A stretch of DNA of 64,000 nt, from positions 372,001-436,000 of the forward strand of contig NZ_ACFE01000001.1 of assembly GCF_000174015.1 (NCBI RefSeq), given 5' to 3'. The notes under the pieces are model-generated. The model was given only the letters and a program-made list of their open reading frames with translations. It ran no database searches and was not told the DNA's origin. This document shows, one piece after another, positions 52,190-61,428 of the stretch. A program made the position numbers and the translations under genes. Every line of letters begins with the position of its first letter. The first letter of the stretch is position 1. This stretch comes from Lancefieldella rimae ATCC 49626. GTDB taxonomy: Bacteria; Actinomycetota; Coriobacteriia; Coriobacteriales; Atopobiaceae.

Positions 52190-54167
52190 GATGCACCTCC
52201 TCTTCCGCTATGGCAGACGCAGGCAACACGTCGTTCTTCTCGCCAGAAACCAAATCTTGAGCAGAATCATGACTCTTAAGATCAGAGCCATGTACCTGCG
52301 ACTCATACAGCTCTCTATAGATAGGACTTTGGGCGAGAAGCTCTGCGTGCGTGCCTGTCATGTGAACACGACCGTTGTCAAGGACGACAATCTGATCTGC
52401 CTCCATAACGGAATTTACGCGCTGAGCGATAATGATTTTGGTTGTACCTTTGAGACGCGCCAAACCGCTTCTGATCTTAGCGTCAGTTGCCGTATCAACA
52501 GCGCTGGTAGAATCATCAAAAATCAGAACCTGAGGGTGCTTCAAGAGCGCGCGGGCAATACACAAACGCTGTTTTTGGCCACCCGAAACGTTAACGCCGC
52601 CTTGACCCAAATCGCCGTCAAGGCCACCGATGCGGTCGAGAAACTCATCCACACAGGCAATTTTACATACCTCAAGCAATTCTTCGTCAGTTGCCTGAGG
52701 ATTCCCCCAGCACAAGTTGTCGCGTACCGTGCCCGAGAATAAAACATTTTTCTGGAGCACCACCGCAACGGCATCACGGAGTGAGGCTAAATCATACGCG
52801 CGAACGTCATGGCCCCCTACTTCAACCGTGCCCGTCGTTGCGTCATAGAGACGGGCAATCAGCTGTACCAGCGTAGTTTTACCGGAACCGGTACCGCCAA
52901 GGATTCCGATAGTGGATCCTGAAGTAAAGGAAAGCGTAATGTCCTCGAGAACGTCTTCTTTGGCGTCAAAACTATATTTAAAAGAGACGTCCTTAAACGC
53001 GATGGAACCGTCTGGAACCTTTGTTAGACCATCTTGTGGAGACTTGATGGCAGGTATCTCAGAAAGTATTTCGCCGATACGATGCACGCTGGTAATAGCG
53101 CGCGCCGTCAACAGAAAAACGCCCGAAATCATCATGAGCGAGTTCATAATCAACAGCACGTAGCTCATGAAACCCGTGAGCTCGCCAACTCCAAGCGTAC
53201 CGGCCATAATCATCCGGCCACCAAAAAGCAAAATGGCAACGTTTGCCACATACATGGCTGCCTGAAATGCCGGAACGTTCATAACTGACGTACCGAATGT
53301 ACGTGTTGCCGTTTTGGCATAAGCGGCATTAACGGTAGCAAAGCGATCGGATACAAAGCCTTCACGCACATAGGCTTTAATCGCACGGATAGCAGCAAAA
53401 TCTTCCTGGAGTACCTCATTGATTTTATCCATCGACCCCTGCAGCGCTTGGTACAAAGGACTTACACGAGTCACAATAAAGAAGAGACAAAGCGCCAAAA
53501 AAGGCAAAACGGCAAAGTAAACAAAGGCCAGTTCAGGACTCATTACACACGCCAAAAAGACACCCATAATCAGCATGATGGGTCCACGCATGAACGGACG
53601 CGTACCCATGGCAATGGCATTTTGAATGATGGTCACATCGGAGGTAAGACGCGTAACCAACGAGGAGGTGTCAAAACGATCAAGATTTGCAAATGCAAAG
53701 CCCTGCATGCAGGCAAACTCGTCCTCGCGAAGACGCGCACCAAGTCCCATGGCCGCACGAGCCGAAAAGCGTGCATAACCAATACCTGCACCCATGGCGA
53801 GAAGCGCAAAGGCAACCATGGCGATACCGTTGACAAACACGGTTTGCAAATTGCCATGCATGATTCCCTCATCGACGATACGTGCCATCAAAAACGGAAT
53901 GAACAGCTCAAGCACTGATTCCGCAAACACGCACAGTCCCGACTTGATAAAGTCGGCGCGATAAGCTCCAAAGTGGGAAGCCAGCACTTTGATGTCGGAA
54001 AGTGCTACGCCTTTTTCAGTGGTGGCGTTGGCACCGGTTGCGGCAACGTTATCTGCAGTGACGTCGCCGGTAACAACGGTGGCGCCGGTTGCAGCAGCAG
54101 CGGTATCGGTGCCGCCGTTCTTCTCGGCAGACGAAACGCCCGCTCTATAAGAAGTATCTTTAGACAC
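52182..54167 (-). CDS. ABC exporter subunit with degenerate ATPase site
   Basis: 661 aa partner of the preceding entry, translated first. It begins with about 60 Ala/Thr/Gly-rich residues (AAAATGATVVTGDVTADN) of low complexity, then six membrane helices and an ATPase domain with GGTGSGKTTLVQ, NVSGGQKQRLCIARALL and LIFDDSTSAVD, where Asp replaces the catalytic Glu. This is the usual degenerate half of heterodimeric exporters such as LmrCD/BmrCD. It starts 12 bp after aspS. Confidence 0.92.
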   Translation of the reverse strand: MSKDTSYRAGVSSAEKNGGTDTAAAATGATVVTGDVTADNVAATGANATTEKGVALSDIKVLASHFGAYRADFIKSGLCVFAESVLELFIPFLMARIVDEGIMHGNLQTVFVNGIAMVAFALLAMGAGIGYARFSARAAMGLGARLREDEFACMQGFAFANLDRFDTSSLVTRLTSDVTIIQNAIAMGTRPFMRGPIMLIMGVFLACVMSPELAFVYFAVLPFLALCLFFIVTRVSPLYQALQGSMDKINEVLQEDFAAIRAIKAYVREGFVSDRFATVNAAYAKTATRTFGTSVMNVPAFQAAMYVANVAILLFGGRMIMAGTLGVGELTGFMSYVLLIMNSLMMISGVFLLTARAITSVHRIGEILSEIPAIKSPQDGLTKVPDGSIAFKDVSFKYSFDAKEDVLEDITLSFTSGSTIGILGGTGSGKTTLVQLIARLYDATTGTVEVGGHDVRAYDLASLRDAVAVVLQKNVLFSGTVRDNLCWGNPQATDEELLEVCKIACVDEFLDRIGGLDGDLGQGGVNVSGGQKQRLCIARALLKHPQVLIFDDSTSAVDTATDAKIRSGLARLKGTTKIIIAQRVNSVMEADQIVVLDNGRVHMTGTHAELLAQSPIYRELYESQVHGSDLKSHDSAQDLVSGEKNDVLPASAIAEEEVHHG

Positions 54168-54179
54168 AATACTCTCCCC

Positions 54180-56009
54180 CTACAACGTGCGGAGAGATAC
54201 CTCCTTTAGTTGATCATCAGTCACAGGCGACGGCGCGGCAGACATAAGATCCGAGCCCGATGTTGTCTTGGGGAATGCCATGACATCACGGATAGAATCG
54301 GCGCCCGCCAGCAGCATACACACGCGATCGAGGCCAAGCGCAAAGCCGCCCATGGGAGGTGCGCCATAGGTCAGCGCCTCCATCAAAAAGCCAAACTGAG
54401 CCTCTGCACGCTCTTTGGTGAAGCCCAGCTTCTCAAGGATGCGAAGCTGCAGGTCAGCGTTGTGGATGCGCATGCCACCGCCGCCCGCTTCAAAGCCGTC
54501 CATCACAAAGTCATAGGTATGCGAACCAATGGACAGAGGATCGGCATCCAGAAGGTCAATCTGATCTTCATTTGGCTGCGTAAAGGGCATGTGCTCTGAG
54601 GCGTAGCTTTGCGTTTCTTCGTCCCAGTGGAAAAGCGGGAAATTGACTACCCACAGGAAGTCATGTCCTTCGCGAGGAACTTCCAGCACGCGTGCCATAT
54701 GCAGACGCATGCCACCCAGAATCTCATCCGTCTCAAGACGAGCTCCCACCGCAAAGAGAATGAGATCGCCCGGCTGCGCTTCCATCTCTGCGCGCAAAGC
54801 ATCAAGCTCATCTGCCGAGAAGAACTTGGCAATGGGACCGCCGACGCTGCCGTCCTCTCTATACGCAATCCACGCAAGACCTTTGGCTCCGAAACCTGCC
54901 GCAACTTCGCCGAGCTTATCGATTTGTGAGCGCGGCGAAGAACCCGCTCCACGCGCATTGATGGCCTTTACATACTGCCCGTCGGTGTGCGCGGCGCCGC
55001 TAAAGAGCTTGAAGCTGGAATCTTGGAAGATATTGGACACATCGTGAAGTTCCATGCCAAAACGAGTGTCGGGCTTATCGGTGCCATACGTATCCATTGC
55101 GTCCCAATACTGCATCCGACGAAGCGGCGTCTGCATCTGAATTCCCATCTTTCCAAATGCATCTGAGAGGATGTCCTCAAGCTCAGACATCACGTCATCT
55201 TGAGTCACGAAGGACATCTCCGTATCAACTTGGGTAAATTCAGGCTGGCGGTCCGCCCGAAGGTCCTCGTCGCGGAAGCACTTGGCAACCTGGTAATAGC
55301 GCTCCACACCGCCAATCATCAGCAGCTGTTTTAAGAGCTGCGGAGATTGTGGAAGCGCATAAAAGCTGCCCCCCTGCATGCGTGAGGGTACGAGGAAATC
55401 TCGCGCACCTTCAGGCGTTGACTTAAAAAGCGCAGGAGTTTCCACCTCGGTAAAGTCACGCTTGTGAAAGGCTTCACGAAGCGCAAAGGTAAAGTCGGAG
55501 CGCAGACGAAGATTGCGAGCCATACGCGGACGGCGCAGGTCAACGTAGCGATATCTCAGGCGCAGGTCTTCGTTCACGTCAATGTGATTCTCAATTTGGA
55601 ACGGTGGTGTCTGAGCGGTGTTCAGCACCTCAATCTCAGACGCCAAAATCTCAACCTCACCGGTTGCCAGCGATTCGTTCGTCTGACCTTCGGAGCGATG
55701 TTGAACGGTACCCGTGATGCAAACCGGCCACTCAGGACGGATACCCTCGGCCGTCTTGAATGCCTCAGATGCCACGTCGGGATCAAACAGCACCTGCGTC
55801 AAACCCTCGCGGTCACGAAGATCCACAAAGACAAGGCCACCGAAGTCACGACGGCGCCAAACCCAGCCGGTAAGCGTAACAATCTCGCCGATATTCTCGG
55901 CACGCAATTCTCCGCAGGTATGCGTGTGCATACTATGCTGATTGACGGGCTTGAGCGAAATCGATTTTGATTGTAACGTTGGCATGGCGCTTGAGTTGGA
56001 TGTATCCAC
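54180..56009 (-). CDS. aspS: Aspartyl-tRNA synthetase AspS
   Basis: 609 aa bacterial-type class II synthetase. An N-terminal OB fold (THTCGELRAENIGEIVTLTGWV), motif 2 FRDEDLRADRQPEFTQVDTEMSF, the GAD insertion domain with FFSADELDAL, and motif 3 GGFALGLDRVCMLLAGADSIRD. The start is GTG 56009 behind GAGAGG; homology alone would allow ATG 55931. The first 26 residues are therefore the least certain. It is followed closely by the two ABC genes and crcB on the same strand. Confidence 0.93.
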   Translation of the reverse strand: MDTSNSSAMPTLQSKSISLKPVNQHSMHTHTCGELRAENIGEIVTLTGWVWRRRDFGGLVFVDLRDREGLTQVLFDPDVASEAFKTAEGIRPEWPVCITGTVQHRSEGQTNESLATGEVEILASEIEVLNTAQTPPFQIENHIDVNEDLRLRYRYVDLRRPRMARNLRLRSDFTFALREAFHKRDFTEVETPALFKSTPEGARDFLVPSRMQGGSFYALPQSPQLLKQLLMIGGVERYYQVAKCFRDEDLRADRQPEFTQVDTEMSFVTQDDVMSELEDILSDAFGKMGIQMQTPLRRMQYWDAMDTYGTDKPDTRFGMELHDVSNIFQDSSFKLFSGAAHTDGQYVKAINARGAGSSPRSQIDKLGEVAAGFGAKGLAWIAYREDGSVGGPIAKFFSADELDALRAEMEAQPGDLILFAVGARLETDEILGGMRLHMARVLEVPREGHDFLWVVNFPLFHWDEETQSYASEHMPFTQPNEDQIDLLDADPLSIGSHTYDFVMDGFEAGGGGMRIHNADLQLRILEKLGFTKERAEAQFGFLMEALTYGAPPMGGFALGLDRVCMLLAGADSIRDVMAFPKTTSGSDLMSAAPSPVTDDQLKEVSLRTL

Positions 56010-56270
56010 TAAAAATCCTCTCGTCTCTGCTGTCCTGTGTCAAATCGGACAGCGCTCAGCAGACGGCAAACGTGTGTAGACGGCACACATTTGCACCAAG
56101 ATGACATTGTACTCCGCAAAGGTGACATCTTTGCGAGCAACTACTATATTGGTAACGGTTTTACGCGATTGTTACGTTTCCGACGGTTGCGCGATTGCTG
56201 CGTGTCGCGATTGCGCCGACGGCTACACGCGCCGATTTTTCTGCCATGCCGAGAAGAACGAGGTTTTGCC

Positions 56271-56930
56271 ATGCCATACAAAGCTGCAGTGTTTGATCTT
56301 GACGGAACACTTCTCAATACCATCGTTGACCTTGCATGGGCAACCAATTACGCTCTCAAACAATACGATATGCCCACCTATACGGTTGACGAGATCAAGC
56401 ACCTCGTTGGCAATGGAGTTGCCAAACTTATCCACGATGCGGTGCCCGAAGGAACCCCAGATGAGCTCTGTCGGAAAGTTCTTGCAACGTTTAAAGAACA
56501 TTATGCCGACCACAGCCTTGACACCACCGCCCCCTATCCCGGCGTGGTCGATGCCATCGATCGGCTTCGCGCTTCGGGCGTGAAGTGCGCTGTCGTTTCT
56601 AACAAGCCTGACTTTGCCATCGCAGATCTCATGAACCATTTCTTTTTTGGTAAGTTCGACTATGCCTTAGGTCAACGCGACAATCTTAAGCGCAAGCCTG
56701 ATGCGGAGCCCGTTCATTTTGCGCTCCAACAAATTGACGTAGCTCCGGAAGATGCCGTCTACATTGGCGATTCGGAGGTTGATATCGCAACCGCACGAAA
56801 CAGCGATATGCCGTGCATTAGCGTTACTTGGGGCTTTAGGGACAAAGAGGTCCTTCTCGCCGCGGGAGCAACCACACTGGTAGATGCCGCTGACGAAATG
56901 GTCGATGCAATCCTTTTACCAGAGAAATAG
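56271..56930 (+). CDS. HAD phosphatase, phosphoglycolate phosphatase-like
   Basis: 219 aa. Motif I AAVFDLDGTLLNT, motif II AVVSNKP, motif III lysine in NLKRKPDAEPV, motif IV YIGDSEVDIATA. The cap domain length and NGVAKLIHD fit the Gph/PGP subfamily. The start ATG 56271 follows GAGG; the frame is open to 56037 but that part is low-complexity intergenic sequence with repeated GCGATTG. Divergent from aspS. Confidence 0.85.
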   Translation: MPYKAAVFDLDGTLLNTIVDLAWATNYALKQYDMPTYTVDEIKHLVGNGVAKLIHDAVPEGTPDELCRKVLATFKEHYADHSLDTTAPYPGVVDAIDRLRASGVKCAVVSNKPDFAIADLMNHFFFGKFDYALGQRDNLKRKPDAEPVHFALQQIDVAPEDAVYIGDSEVDIATARNSDMPCISVTWGFRDKEVLLAAGATTLVDAADEMVDAILLPEK

Positions 56931-57093
56931 TCCATAGGCAAGTGTCTGATACATGGCATACGTCTACCGTGTAAAAACCTACGCTTACCCGATGAATTGA
57001 AAACGTTTGAATATCAAAGCCTACTCGGCGGTATATTCAAAGAAAGTGCGTCCCACAGGATGGTTTTGCCGTCTACGAAGAAAGGATAGCATC

Positions 57094-57399
57094 ATGGGTA
57101 AGAAAAGCTCTGAGGCACTTGAAATCTCTTACGAGGACCTGGTCAACTACCTGCACAATCATCATTCAATATATATGAAGGTTGGCAACCAGGTATACTA
57201 CCTCACAGACGTTAACTTTGAAGCATGGCGTGCACAAGACACCAGTATTCGTAATACCAAGAATCACTTCGTTGATTGCTCTGAACTCGTTCCTACGGTC
57301 GATGAGTTTTTAAGCCTTCCCTTTGTTAACGGCAAAACTATCAAAGACGTATTCTCACATGCCACTTTCTATGCATCCGTCAAAGACCAGAAAGAGTAA
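57094..57399 (+). CDS. Hypothetical protein, 101 aa
   Basis: Soluble protein starting MGKKSSEALEISYEDLV, with YLHNHHSIYMKVGNQVYYLTDVN, a central NFEAWRAQ, CSELVPTVDEFLSLPFV and a charged C-terminus. The start ATG 57094 has an AAAGGA site. No family is recognised; the regular alternation of charged and hydrophobic residues and the terminator behind it indicate a real gene. It stands alone. Confidence 0.65.
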   Translation: MGKKSSEALEISYEDLVNYLHNHHSIYMKVGNQVYYLTDVNFEAWRAQDTSIRNTKNHFVDCSELVPTVDEFLSLPFVNGKTIKDVFSHATFYASVKDQKE

Positions 57400-57436
57400 G
57401 CACTACGTAAGTTCGTTTACGTTCATTTGACTCGGT

Positions 57437-57470
57437 AAAGTCCGACCTTGTATTTCCAAGGCCGGACTTT
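57437..57470 (+). terminator. Rho-independent terminator of the 101-aa gene
   Basis: AAAGTCCGACCTTG, loop TATTTC, CAAGGCCGGACTTT, then TT. The 14-bp stem has a single A-C mismatch. It lies 38 bp past the stop. Confidence 0.8.
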
Positions 57471-57484
57471 TGCCGTAAATCCCA

Positions 57485-57620
57485 CGTTTAGTGGTGGTTT
57501 GATTCACCACTAAACACCAAAATCGGCCAAAAACCACCACTAAACATCGTTTCCCCGGAAAAAACCACCACTAAACCCGTCAAATGGTACCGTTTTACAA
57601 AATTTTTATTTAGTGGTGGA
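57485..57620. repeat. Dispersed intergenic repeat, copy C
   Basis: It begins with the inverted pair TTTAGTGGTG / CACCACTAAA around GTTTGATT, then two further CACCACTAAAC units separated by spacers containing CCGGAAAAAAC, and ends after about 50 bases with an inverted TTTAGTGGTGG at about 57610. The spacers are also conserved with copy D. Confidence 0.8.
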
Positions 57621-57683
57621 TTTCAGAAAGCATTCTGAATTAAACATGGTGAATAGAATGCCGGATCTCAGAAGACCTCTCAC

Positions 57684-57729
57684 GCGAGAAGAGCTGTGCG
57701 GGCGTTTCTCGCCCACAAACTCTTCTCGC
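57684..57729. repeat. Nested hairpin with inverted CGAGAAG motifs
   Basis: Outer arms GCGAGAAGAG (57684-57693) and CTCTTCTCGC (57720-57729), inner arms GGGCG and CGCCC around TTTCT. It lies between the 101-aa gene and the converging hydrogenase and could serve as a terminator for both, although U-tracts are lacking. Confidence 0.6.
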
Positions 57730-57805
57730 TACCTCACGCAGTACATCTCACGTTGCGTACTGTAGCATCGTTCTTGGATACATGAGCTTTCTCCCTATCC
57801 GGTCC

Positions 57806-59404
57806 TCATTGCCCTTTAGGCTTCTGAACTTCCCTGACCTCGGCAATCTCAACCTCAGGAGAAACGGAACCGGCCAGCTCGGGAATGAGCGGATTGTACT
57901 CGTTTTTGGTCGCAACGTCTTTTGCGGCCGTCTTTGCGTAGCGTTTGACCGCGGCAGACGCGCGATTGATAGCGGAAAGGGTACCCGCACCGGCAACGCA
58001 GCCTCCCGGACACGCCATACCCTCCAGCAGATAACCGGGATACTTGCCCTTCACGGCATCTTTCATCATCGCGCGACAGTTGTCGAGACCTTCTGCGGCC
58101 ATGACCTTAACCTCCAGGTCGGGATGCTTATCGTGAATGGCATTCACCACTGCCGTGGCAACACCGCCGGAAACCGCAAAACCGCGACCGTCACGTGAAG
58201 ATGCTTCAAAATCACTCTTGTCGTCAGCAAGCGACTCAAACGCAATGCCCTTTGCCTCCATCATGCCGGCAAGTTCCTCAAATGTCAGAACAAAATCAAC
58301 CTCTGACTTAACGGAACGACGCATCGCCTCCAACTTCTTAGCAGAACACGGACCCACGAACACAATCTTTGCTTTTGGATGGTTCTTGCGAATCAGGCGT
58401 GCCGACAAAACCATGGGAGTCAGCGCCATTGAAATGGCATCCGCATTGTCGGGAAACTCCATCTTTGCCATAGCCGACCAAGACGGACAACAGCTTGTTC
58501 CCATAAACGGAAGTTTTTCGGGAACTTCGTCCAAAAAGTCTTCGGCTTCCTGCACCGTACACATATCGGCACCGGTTGCAACCTCTTCAAGGCTTGCAAA
58601 TCCAAGCTGCTTGAACGCTTCACGGAGCTTGCCGACGCCGCCCTTGCCAAACTGGCCCACAAACGACGGAGCCACCGTTGCAATAACCTCGTTGCCTTGG
58701 TTGATGGCGGTAATTACCTGGAAAATCTGGCTCTTATCGGCAATGGCACCAAAGGGGCAGTTAACCAGGCATTGCCCACAAGAAACACACTTCTCGTAAT
58801 CAATATCGGCTCGACCATGCTCATCAGAGCCAATGGCGTGCATGCCACAGGCCTCGGCACAGGGGCGAAGATGATGCAGTATGGCGTGGTAGGGGCAGAC
58901 CTTTTCGCACATACCACACTTGATGCACTTCTCTTGATCGATAAAAGCTTTCTTGTCGACAAAACTGATGGCGCCTTTTGGACAGATTTCTCGACACGGG
59001 TGCGCAAGACAACCCTGGCAGGCGTTTGACACACGAAACACATTGTCTTCGCAGGCATTACATGCAAACTTGATGATGTTAATCAGCGGAGGCTGATAGT
59101 ACACCTCGGGAATGGCTGCCTTCTCGATACCCTCCGAAAGCTGCTCGGGATGGTCGACACCCTGCATGGGCATGCCCATGGTCATGCGCACGCGCTCTCC
59201 TGCTACCGCGCGCTCCAAAAATACGCTTTCACGGTAGGTTGCAATCTCTCCCGGAACAATGGTATACGGAAGGTGCTCCATCTTGTGAGCTACTTCTTCG
59301 AGGGGCTTCTCGCCACTCTCGTACGCAAGTTTAGAAACCTCTCGAAACACCTTCCGGCGAATCTCCGTAAGGTTAGTGTACACACCACGCATGGTACCTG
59401 GCAT
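57806..59404 (-). CDS. [FeFe] hydrogenase, monomeric ferredoxin-type
   Basis: 532 aa. Two or more [4Fe-4S] ferredoxin motifs (CREICPKGA, CIKCGMCEKVCPYHA, CVSCGQCLVNCPFGA) at about 135-220, then the H-cluster domain: L1 TSCCPSW near 304, L2 VGPCSAKKLEA near 349, L3 EGMACPGGCVAGAG near 462. The TSCCPSW and GPCSAKK variants resemble group B enzymes. It makes or oxidises hydrogen with ferredoxin. The start ATG 59404 follows GAGGGGG. No maturation genes (hydEFG) are in the window. Confidence 0.92.
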   Translation of the reverse strand: MPGTMRGVYTNLTEIRRKVFREVSKLAYESGEKPLEEVAHKMEHLPYTIVPGEIATYRESVFLERAVAGERVRMTMGMPMQGVDHPEQLSEGIEKAAIPEVYYQPPLINIIKFACNACEDNVFRVSNACQGCLAHPCREICPKGAISFVDKKAFIDQEKCIKCGMCEKVCPYHAILHHLRPCAEACGMHAIGSDEHGRADIDYEKCVSCGQCLVNCPFGAIADKSQIFQVITAINQGNEVIATVAPSFVGQFGKGGVGKLREAFKQLGFASLEEVATGADMCTVQEAEDFLDEVPEKLPFMGTSCCPSWSAMAKMEFPDNADAISMALTPMVLSARLIRKNHPKAKIVFVGPCSAKKLEAMRRSVKSEVDFVLTFEELAGMMEAKGIAFESLADDKSDFEASSRDGRGFAVSGGVATAVVNAIHDKHPDLEVKVMAAEGLDNCRAMMKDAVKGKYPGYLLEGMACPGGCVAGAGTLSAINRASAAVKRYAKTAAKDVATKNEYNPLIPELAGSVSPEVEIAEVREVQKPKGQ

Positions 59405-59547
59405 GAAATCCCCCTCGCTTTGTCTTCGGCAGTGTATCCCTCATACACGACCGATAAATCGTCTACCTGACCGTACGCACGTCACCGGTTGAAGCTAACT
59501 CAGTGTGCGCACAACGACTTTGACACATATTTCAGTATGACTGACTT

Positions 59548-60294
59548 TTACGGATTCTGCACGCTCCATCCGGTAAAACGCGACGGCCATTCCGTTTTCA
59601 ACACAAGAGACTCGCCTGTCACCGGATGCACAAACGAAAGCTCATAGGCATGCAGCATAAGAGACGCCTGCGTGAAAGCGGCAGTCCTTGTGGAAGGGGC
59701 TCGCCCATACATGCTGTCTCTCGCAATCGGACCATACAAGCCGTCTCCCACAATCGGAAAACCCAGGGCCGAGAAGTGCACGCGGATCTGATGCTTTCTT
59801 CCCGTACCCAGCTCGGCAAGCATGAGTGATCGCGTGCTTTGACCTCGGCGTTGTACCTCTAGGCGGCGAACATGCGTCAAAGCTGCCTTTCCCGTCTTTG
59901 ACACGTGCATTCGTCTTGCGTCATGGCGATCTCTTCCGATCGGCAGCGTAATGTCTTGCTCTCCTTCCGGAAATTCCCCTTTCACCACCGCAAGATAGGT
60001 CTTATGTACATTACGGCTTCGTATGAGCTCATCAAACAGTGGCTGGGTTTCTTTATCAAGCGAGAAGAGCACAATGCCCGTGGTGTCCTTATCAAGACGA
60101 TGCAGCGCTTGCACATCTTGCGCCTGCTGTACACAACCATTGTTCTCAAGATAAACGCGGGCGAGATCGGTAAGCGTTTCGGCGGCGCACATGTCGGCGC
60201 GTTCGCCCGCGTGCGAGGTACCGTCGCTATGAATGATGATACCTGCAGGCTTATTAACCGCAAGAATATAGCTATCTTGATAGATGATATCCAT
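59548..60294 (-). CDS. RluA family pseudouridine synthase
   Basis: 248 aa. The catalytic aspartate is in ALHRLDKDTTGIVLF; AVNKPAGIIIH and GTGRKHQIRVHFSALG are the flanking signatures. There is no N-terminal S4 domain, as in the shorter RluA/RluC-like enzymes. It isomerises uridines in rRNA or tRNA; the specific site cannot be read from sequence. Its start overlaps the last base of the LysR gene stop, so they are cotranscribed. Confidence 0.9.
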   Translation of the reverse strand: MDIIYQDSYILAVNKPAGIIIHSDGTSHAGERADMCAAETLTDLARVYLENNGCVQQAQDVQALHRLDKDTTGIVLFSLDKETQPLFDELIRSRNVHKTYLAVVKGEFPEGEQDITLPIGRDRHDARRMHVSKTGKAALTHVRRLEVQRRGQSTRSLMLAELGTGRKHQIRVHFSALGFPIVGDGLYGPIARDSMYGRAPSTRTAAFTQASLMLHAYELSFVHPVTGESLVLKTEWPSRFTGWSVQNP

Positions 60295-61241
60295 TAGACA
60301 CTCGCCTCAGAAGTCACTTCGGAAAGCTGCTCTTTGAGCACCTCATCGAAAGATGTGATGGCACTCCACACGTGCTCGGCTTTTCTCCACGCAACGCTTA
60401 CGGAATAGGTCATATCTTTACCAAGTTCTATAACACACAAGCCCGCATCCTGCGGTTTTGTAAACGTTGAAGCCACCAGCTCAGACGGCAAAAAGCAGGC
60501 ACCTACACCACGCACGGCCAGTGCCATGAGGGTCTCCGAATTTCGAGACATGACTTTGATGTGCGGGTTAATACCTGCGCTTTCAAATGCCTGCCGAGCC
60601 AAATTGCCCGCAACATCACGCTTGCCTACCGTCAAAAACGGAAGGTCGGCAAACGGTGAAAGGTTCGCGGTCTTCTCAACCTTGGCCACTACCGCATCGG
60701 CGTCGTTTCCATAGAGCTCACGCAAAAGGTCGTAAGCCACCACAAGCACAATCTTCTCGAGAAAAAGATCGTGGACCACCAAATCGTAGGCAGGACCCGT
60801 AATGGTTGCCACCACCAGATCAAGTTGACCGCCCGACAGCCATTCTACCAGCTGGTCATTCTCCCCTTCATGCAATTCAATCGAAATGAGAGGGTGCTGT
60901 TTTTGAAAAGCCGCTATTGAGCGCGGCATGATAATGTGCCCGCGAGTTGCCGTTACTCCCACTCGCAGACGACCACGTTCATTACCTGAAATATCTCTGA
61001 ATTCTTGGCGCATCGCACGCCTGGTCGCTTGAAACCGACGAGCATATTTCAGAAATTCTTCCCCTGCATACGTCAGCGTCAGGGGCACACTTCTATCAAG
61101 CAGCTTGGTGCCCAACTCTTTTTCGGTGTGGGCAATATTTGCCGAAAGAGTCTGCTGCGTCACATTAAGACGTTCGGCCGCTCGCGTAAAACTTCGCTCC
61201 TCTGCTACCGCTACAAAATAGTCCATAGTTTGAAAGTTCAT
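60294..61241 (-). CDS. LysR family transcriptional regulator
   Basis: 315 aa. The N-terminal winged HTH (MDYFVAVAEERSFTRAAERLNVTQQTLSANIAHTEKELG-type sequence) is typical; a periplasmic-binding-protein-like effector domain follows (RLRVGVTATRGHIIMPRSI, QLDLVVATI). It is divergent from the NhaC-type antiporter gene, which it probably regulates; the effector is unknown. Downstream rluA overlaps by one base. Confidence 0.9.
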   Translation of the reverse strand: MNFQTMDYFVAVAEERSFTRAAERLNVTQQTLSANIAHTEKELGTKLLDRSVPLTLTYAGEEFLKYARRFQATRRAMRQEFRDISGNERGRLRVGVTATRGHIIMPRSIAAFQKQHPLISIELHEGENDQLVEWLSGGQLDLVVATITGPAYDLVVHDLFLEKIVLVVAYDLLRELYGNDADAVVAKVEKTANLSPFADLPFLTVGKRDVAGNLARQAFESAGINPHIKVMSRNSETLMALAVRGVGACFLPSELVASTFTKPQDAGLCVIELGKDMTYSVSVAWRKAEHVWSAITSFDEVLKEQLSEVTSEASV

Positions 61242-61428
61242 GACATCCCCACCAAATACTGTCTCAACCTCGTATTTTTTAAGTTTTCAGGAACCTTTCC
61301 ATCGTTTTCCCAGTTCACATTAGCACAAATTTTACCTGTAATAATGACCAATGAAAACAGTTAGACATATCTTTTTTGAGCACGTACGCTATACCGTGAA
61401 AGGACAGATTTTTCAGGAAGTTGGTTGC

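Noticed and set aside
56037-56270. Longer N-terminus for the Gph-like phosphatase
   Set aside because: The upstream part is Cys/Arg-rich, repeats GCGATTG, and lacks a ribosome site; the HAD motif I should be near the N-terminus, as it is with ATG 56271.
57485-57620. CRISPR array considered for the CACCACTAAAC repeats
   Set aside because: Repeats are short, occur in both orientations, spacers are similar to each other and shared between loci, and no cas gene is present.
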